Assembly (NCBI RefSeq): GCF_900111145.1
Contig: NZ_FOIR01000002.1
Location: 310,001 to 374,000 of the forward strand
Length of the DNA: 64,000 bases
Origin: Roseivirga pacifica
GTDB taxonomy: Bacteria; Bacteroidota; Bacteroidia; Cytophagales; Cyclobacteriaceae
Reading direction: 5' to 3'
Positions 60,650-64,000 of the stretch are shown here, one piece after another. Within the stretch, counting starts at the first letter, position 1. Each line of letters starts with the position of its first letter. The notes under the pieces are model-generated. The model was not told the DNA's origin, did not search any database, and saw only the letters and a list, made by a program, of their open reading frames with translations. Both the position numbers and the translations under genes were made by a program.

Positions 60650-62850
60650 TTTAGCCAATAAGTAACTTTAAACACCAATTGGCGATTTTTTATATCAAAA
60701 CCATCGGTTGAATAATTATCGGTATAAACCACAAAGAAGTCGCTCATTGGCAAGTATCTCCATTGAAAGCGCGAAAAGAAGTTATAGTTCTCCGATTGTG
60801 AATTGTATTGTACGGCAGTTGTCCAGAACATTCTATTAGAGAAACTGATTTCCGCATTCACCCTGAGTAGATGTAGGTTGACTTCTCCATAATCGCCCTC
60901 GAGCTCCACTTTGTTGTAATCGTAGTTGATACCGAGCGTTCCCCAAGGCTGAGCTCTAAAGTTTACTCCACTAGAAATGCCGAGCCTGGTGCCGTTAAAG
61001 AAATTACCATAGCGAACTACCCAATCGGTGCTAACCACTTTTCTTCTATCTGTATTAAAGTACATCCAGTTGTCTGTAAAGCGATAATTGCCAACCGGTA
61101 GGGGATTATCGCTACCAATAAGGTTGGTGGGAACCGAAAGGTTAACCTCTTTGTATAGCCTATTGAACCTAAGTTCGGCAGTGTTTTTAAAGATGAAGTC
61201 ATAGCCAATGCCATGGTTTCGTTCGCCCAAGCTACCATCGGGATTTAACCACAGCTGATGCCAAGTGCGAATACCATGTTGGTTGAGTAAGCTCTTTTCA
61301 TTTTCGGGTATAAACCTGTACAACATCCATGGATTAATGCGGGTATAGCCCTGCCTTTCGGTTTCTTCCGTTACTGCATCGTAATGATATAACCTCGGGT
61401 TAAAGCCTATTTCGGTAATGTAGTTTTCCCCAACTACGTCCACCGTCCAGCCCGATCGGAATTTTCTACTGATGTATTGGCCATCAAAACCATAATAAAG
61501 GTTGTCGTTAAGTTGTTCATCAGTTTCAGCGGCATGCAAACGCACGGTATTATTCCATTTGCCCGAAGGTGCTACATAGTTAAACTCAATACCACCGTTG
61601 CGTGCATAGTCGTCTGCAGAGGCTGAGCGGTTCATACCAATCACCTTGATTACCGAGCGTTCGAATACTTTTTGATGTGCAGCAACCACCGCATAATTAT
61701 TAGAAGGCTCATCTTCAAAAGCAGCTGTTTGCATGTTCATGGCGCCAATTCTGAGGTTGGGGGTGAGGTTACCGGTTAATCGCGCACCATACTTTATGGG
61801 TACTTGTTGCCCATCGATCAAACCTATTTTGCGTGAAAAGAAAGGTTGTATTTGCCAACTCCCGAAGTTTGAGAAGATATCTCCGTTCTCAAGAAAGAAA
61901 TTCCTACGCTCTGGAAAGAAAATACTGAAACGAGATAGGTTGGTAACTTGCTGATCTACATCTACATTAGAAAAATCAGGGTTGATGGTCAGGTCTAAGT
62001 TAAGTGAACCGGTAAGGGCAATCTTAGCATCAAGGCCAGCGTCTATAGACTGTTGGTAGTTGGTATTTCCGTTTTCATCTTCGAAGTCGCGTTGTGTGCC
62101 ACCCGCTAGGTATGGAATAAGTGCTACCTTTCCAGATGCCTTTTTAGGGTTTTCTACCCATTCCATAGTGCCCATATAATTGAAATCTATGGCAGGGAAA
62201 GTTAGCGGAAAGGAGGTCCAAGTATCGTAAGTGTACCGCTCCATATCGGCACGAATAAAATTGACTCCCCACTCGCTAATATTGGTGTTATAGCGTAGGG
62301 TTTTGAATGGAATGGCCATTTCCACTACCCAATGGTCGCTGTACTGTTTGGTTTCAGAATACCATTTATTATCCCAGTTCTGGTCGAAAGTAGATTGGCC
62401 GCCCTCTACACTAGTAAGTGCTTCAATTTGTGCCCCACCAGCATTAACACCAAACATGAAACCATTCTGCTTATTGTTAAAAGGGTCCAATACAAAGGTG
62501 AAACTGTCGCTGTTCCAGTGATCCTCAGAATTGTCGCGCCTTAGCGATTGAATGATCCGCTGACCGTTATCGTAGAGTTTGGCCATTACATACACAAACT
62601 CATCATCAAAAAGGGCCACAACTTCGGTTTTAGCCGCTGCTTGTCCACTATCTTTTGGCCAGTGGTTCATCAGTTGGGGAATTAACTCGCCCTGTTGCCA
62701 TATGGCATCATCAATCTCACCATCTATTGATGGAGGTGACTCGGTTCGTTTTAGTCTGTAGCGATAAGCTTGACGGGTGGTTTGGTTTTGTTGTGCTAAT
62801 AGGCCAGTACAGCCCATTAGCACAAGGGTTGTAATTAAGTAACGCATCAT
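60643..62850 (-). CDS. DUF5916 family protein with CBM9-like N-terminus and outer-membrane barrel
   Basis: A 735-residue protein with a signal peptide (cleavage near LLAQQ). Residues about 35-220 match a carbohydrate-binding-9-like sandwich (PSIDGEIDDAIWQQGELI, EDHWNSDSFTFVLDPFNN, WVVEMAIPFKTLRY). The rest is DUF5916, with NPDFSNVDVDQQVTNLSRF and FPERRNFFLENGD, then many amphipathic strands ending VFKVTYWLNL, as in outer-membrane barrels. The function is unknown; a surface glycan-related role is suggested by the CBM-like part. Confidence 0.9.
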   Translation of the reverse strand: MMRYLITTLVLMGCTGLLAQQNQTTRQAYRYRLKRTESPPSIDGEIDDAIWQQGELIPQLMNHWPKDSGQAAAKTEVVALFDDEFVYVMAKLYDNGQRIIQSLRRDNSEDHWNSDSFTFVLDPFNNKQNGFMFGVNAGGAQIEALTSVEGGQSTFDQNWDNKWYSETKQYSDHWVVEMAIPFKTLRYNTNISEWGVNFIRADMERYTYDTWTSFPLTFPAIDFNYMGTMEWVENPKKASGKVALIPYLAGGTQRDFEDENGNTNYQQSIDAGLDAKIALTGSLNLDLTINPDFSNVDVDQQVTNLSRFSIFFPERRNFFLENGDIFSNFGSWQIQPFFSRKIGLIDGQQVPIKYGARLTGNLTPNLRIGAMNMQTAAFEDEPSNNYAVVAAHQKVFERSVIKVIGMNRSASADDYARNGGIEFNYVAPSGKWNNTVRLHAAETDEQLNDNLYYGFDGQYISRKFRSGWTVDVVGENYITEIGFNPRLYHYDAVTEETERQGYTRINPWMLYRFIPENEKSLLNQHGIRTWHQLWLNPDGSLGERNHGIGYDFIFKNTAELRFNRLYKEVNLSVPTNLIGSDNPLPVGNYRFTDNWMYFNTDRRKVVSTDWVVRYGNFFNGTRLGISSGVNFRAQPWGTLGINYDYNKVELEGDYGEVNLHLLRVNAEISFSNRMFWTTAVQYNSQSENYNFFSRFQWRYLPMSDFFVVYTDNYSTDGFDIKNRQLVFKVTYWLNL

Positions 62851-62971
62851 TGAGTTTTTGACTTTGGATGCACACTTTTACTTATGTAATCGCTTACTGG
62901 TTTCGGGCAAAAACGCTTTTTAGACCAAGGATGGCGCTATTCAGACGAATTACTCAGAAGCCGAATTTTCG

Positions 62972-63060
62972 AGTTTAGTCGGGTTAAAAAAGTAGTTTGT
63001 CGGTTATTTAATTACGTTAGTCCAAGAAGCTGAATATCTGAAACTTATTAGATAGTTTTG
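62972..63060 (+). promoter_or_regulatory. Triple direct-repeat promoter of the LytS-type kinase gene (variant motif, site I)
   Basis: AGTTTAGTCGGG (62972-62983), TAGTTTGTCGGT (62993-63004) and ACGTTAGTCCAA (63014-63025) have two exact 21-bp periods. A perfect TAnnTTTG box (TAGTTTTG, 63053-63060) follows 27 bp later, and the ATG 26 bases after that. The architecture equals sites A-G but the repeat is TTTxGTCGG-like, suggesting a different LytTR regulator, perhaps the one usually coded after such kinases (beyond the window). Confidence 0.62.
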
Positions 63061-63086
63061 GTGTCCTGTTTGTTCGATGAAATAAT

Positions 63087-64000
63087 ATGCCAAAGATCAA
63101 TTTCGAGAAATTACTATTCCATACCCCGAGAGTTTTGTGGCACATACTGTTTTGGGTCATTTACATTTCCTTCTTTGCCATTGTTTATGGTTCATTCGAA
63201 GAGAATTATGGTAAGTTTTTCCTTATTCAATTAACGGATGCTTTGGTACAAGTGCCAGCAGTTTATATAGCCCTCTATGTGCTCATGCCTAAGTATCTCT
63301 TTAAGGAGAAATTCGGGCAGTTTTTTGTCTACTTGGTGCTGCTTATATTACTGTTTTCAATGTTGGCATGGTTTGAATATTTATACATTCAGCATCCAAT
63401 TTTCTGGCCGCAAGACAGTTTTCAAAGTCCGTTAATCAATGTGGGCAAAATACTGAAATACACTACCAAAATTTACCCTGTTGTGGTATTGGCAGTGGTA
63501 GCCAAATGGTTTAAGTATTGGTACATAGAGCAAAAGCGCACCCAGCAATTGGCCGAAGATAAGCTTGAGGCTGAATTGAAATTTTTAAAGGCGCAGGTAC
63601 ATCCGCACTTTCTTTTTAACACATTGAACAACCTGTATGCGCTTACACTAAAGCAAAGTAAAGAAGCGCCAGAAATGGTGCTTAAACTTTCAGAACTTTT
63701 GAATTACATGCTGTACGAATGCAATGCCGACAAAGTGCAGCTTAAGAAGGAATTGGAGCTAGTGCAAGACTATATAGCGCTTGAGAAAGTACGCTATGGT
63801 GACCGGCTAAATGTAAACTTTAATGTGCAAGGCAATACTGCGAGTATTGAGCTTTCTCCTCTGTTGATCTTGCCTTTTGTTGAGAATGCCTTTAAGCATG
63901 GGGTTAGCGAAGAGTTGGATGAGTCTTGGGTGTCCATTGAGCTTGAACTAAAAGAGAAAAGCCTAACCTTAAAGGTGGAAAACAGTAAGAGTAATAATGG
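63087..64000 (+). CDS. LytS/YehU-type sensor histidine kinase (cut by window edge)
   Basis: 304 codons are present. Four membrane helices fall between residues about 15 and 150. A coiled linker (KRTQQLAEDKLEAELKFLKAQ) then leads into the His_kinase domain QVHPHFLFNTLNNLYALT, with the phospho-accepting histidine in HPHFLFN. The HATPase part begins with LLILPFVENAFKHGV. This kinase class normally pairs with a LytTR response regulator coded next to it, expected just beyond base 64000. Its promoter carries LytTR-like triple repeats, consistent with autoregulation. The ATG at 63087 is the first after the promoter. Confidence 0.93.
   Translation, partial: MPKINFEKLLFHTPRVLWHILFWVIYISFFAIVYGSFEENYGKFFLIQLTDALVQVPAVYIALYVLMPKYLFKEKFGQFFVYLVLLILLFSMLAWFEYLYIQHPIFWPQDSFQSPLINVGKILKYTTKIYPVVVLAVVAKWFKYWYIEQKRTQQLAEDKLEAELKFLKAQVHPHFLFNTLNNLYALTLKQSKEAPEMVLKLSELLNYMLYECNADKVQLKKELELVQDYIALEKVRYGDRLNVNFNVQGNTASIELSPLLILPFVENAFKHGVSEELDESWVSIELELKEKSLTLKVENSKSNN

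Overview
The window looks like chromosomal DNA of a free-living, probably marine, member of the Bacteroidota, most like the Cytophagales (Roseivirga/Fulvivirga-type). The evidence is a type IX secretion sorting domain, SprB-type repeats, LruC/DUF4114, DUF5777, DUF5916 and VPS10-like secreted proteins, a 7TMR-DISM kinase, and promoters with the Bacteroidota -7 box TAnnTTTG. Coding density is high and no gap exceeds 300 bases. I saw no tRNA, rRNA, CRISPR array, insertion sequence or prophage.

Layout. 1-2.1 kb: the 5' part of a copper ATPase gene, an AraC-type regulator with a metal-binding CPRC motif, and a HEAT-like protein. 2.1-7.3 kb: DUF456, then an operon of a SprB-repeat/haem-like lipoprotein, an OB-fold protein, YceI and a DUF5777 barrel, followed by a VCBS/ASPIC protein with a T9SS tail. 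7.3-9.2 kb: an M14 carboxypeptidase. 9.4-13.4 kb: a large soluble PAS/GAF histidine kinase and a LytTR response regulator. 13.4-27 kb, minus strand: a Wzx/Wzy-type exopolysaccharide (EPS) cluster with an initiating sugar transferase, acyltransferase, half-length TolC-like protein, Wzz fused to a degenerate BY-kinase, five further glycosyltransferases, flippase, polymerase and a 47-residue membrane peptide. 27.1-29.7 kb: a LruC/DUF4114 lipoprotein and a receiver-only regulator. 29.8-45.6 kb: housekeeping and catabolic genes (BaiN-like flavoprotein, VPS10-like protein, YfcC transporter, ArgE-like M20, M23, SnoaL-like, GH13 amylase, M24 peptidase, 7TMR-DISM kinase plus receiver, VTT protein, Hyi-like). 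45.6-49.6 kb: a compact plus-strand run mocA-like/moeB/moaD/moaE/sufS/sufU. 49.6-54.3 kb: GH95 fucosidase, Tat-exported Gfo/Idh/MocA oxidoreductase and a SUMF1-type lipoprotein-like protein. 54.5-64 kb: PQQ sugar dehydrogenase, an ABC-2 exporter operon, an LVIVD/DUF4114 lipoprotein, a DUF5916 protein and a LytS-type kinase cut by the window edge.

The most notable signal is in the gaps between genes. Seven promoters carry two or three 12-bp direct repeats (types CCAGTTATCGAA and YCATTCATCGAA) with a 20-21 bp period. In six of them a TAnnTTTG-like -7 box follows 28-29 bp after the last repeat. They precede the PAS/GAF kinase gene, the receiver-only regulator (and LruC lipoprotein) gene, the LVIVD/DUF4114 lipoprotein gene, and four transcription units of the EPS cluster. 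The geometry is that expected of LytTR-domain regulators, and a LytTR regulator is encoded beside the kinase. I infer a kinase/LytTR system that controls itself, EPS synthesis and two DUF4114 surface lipoproteins. A variant of the same architecture (TTTGTCGG-like repeats) precedes the LytS-type kinase gene at the right edge and possibly the SprB-repeat operon at 2.8 kb.
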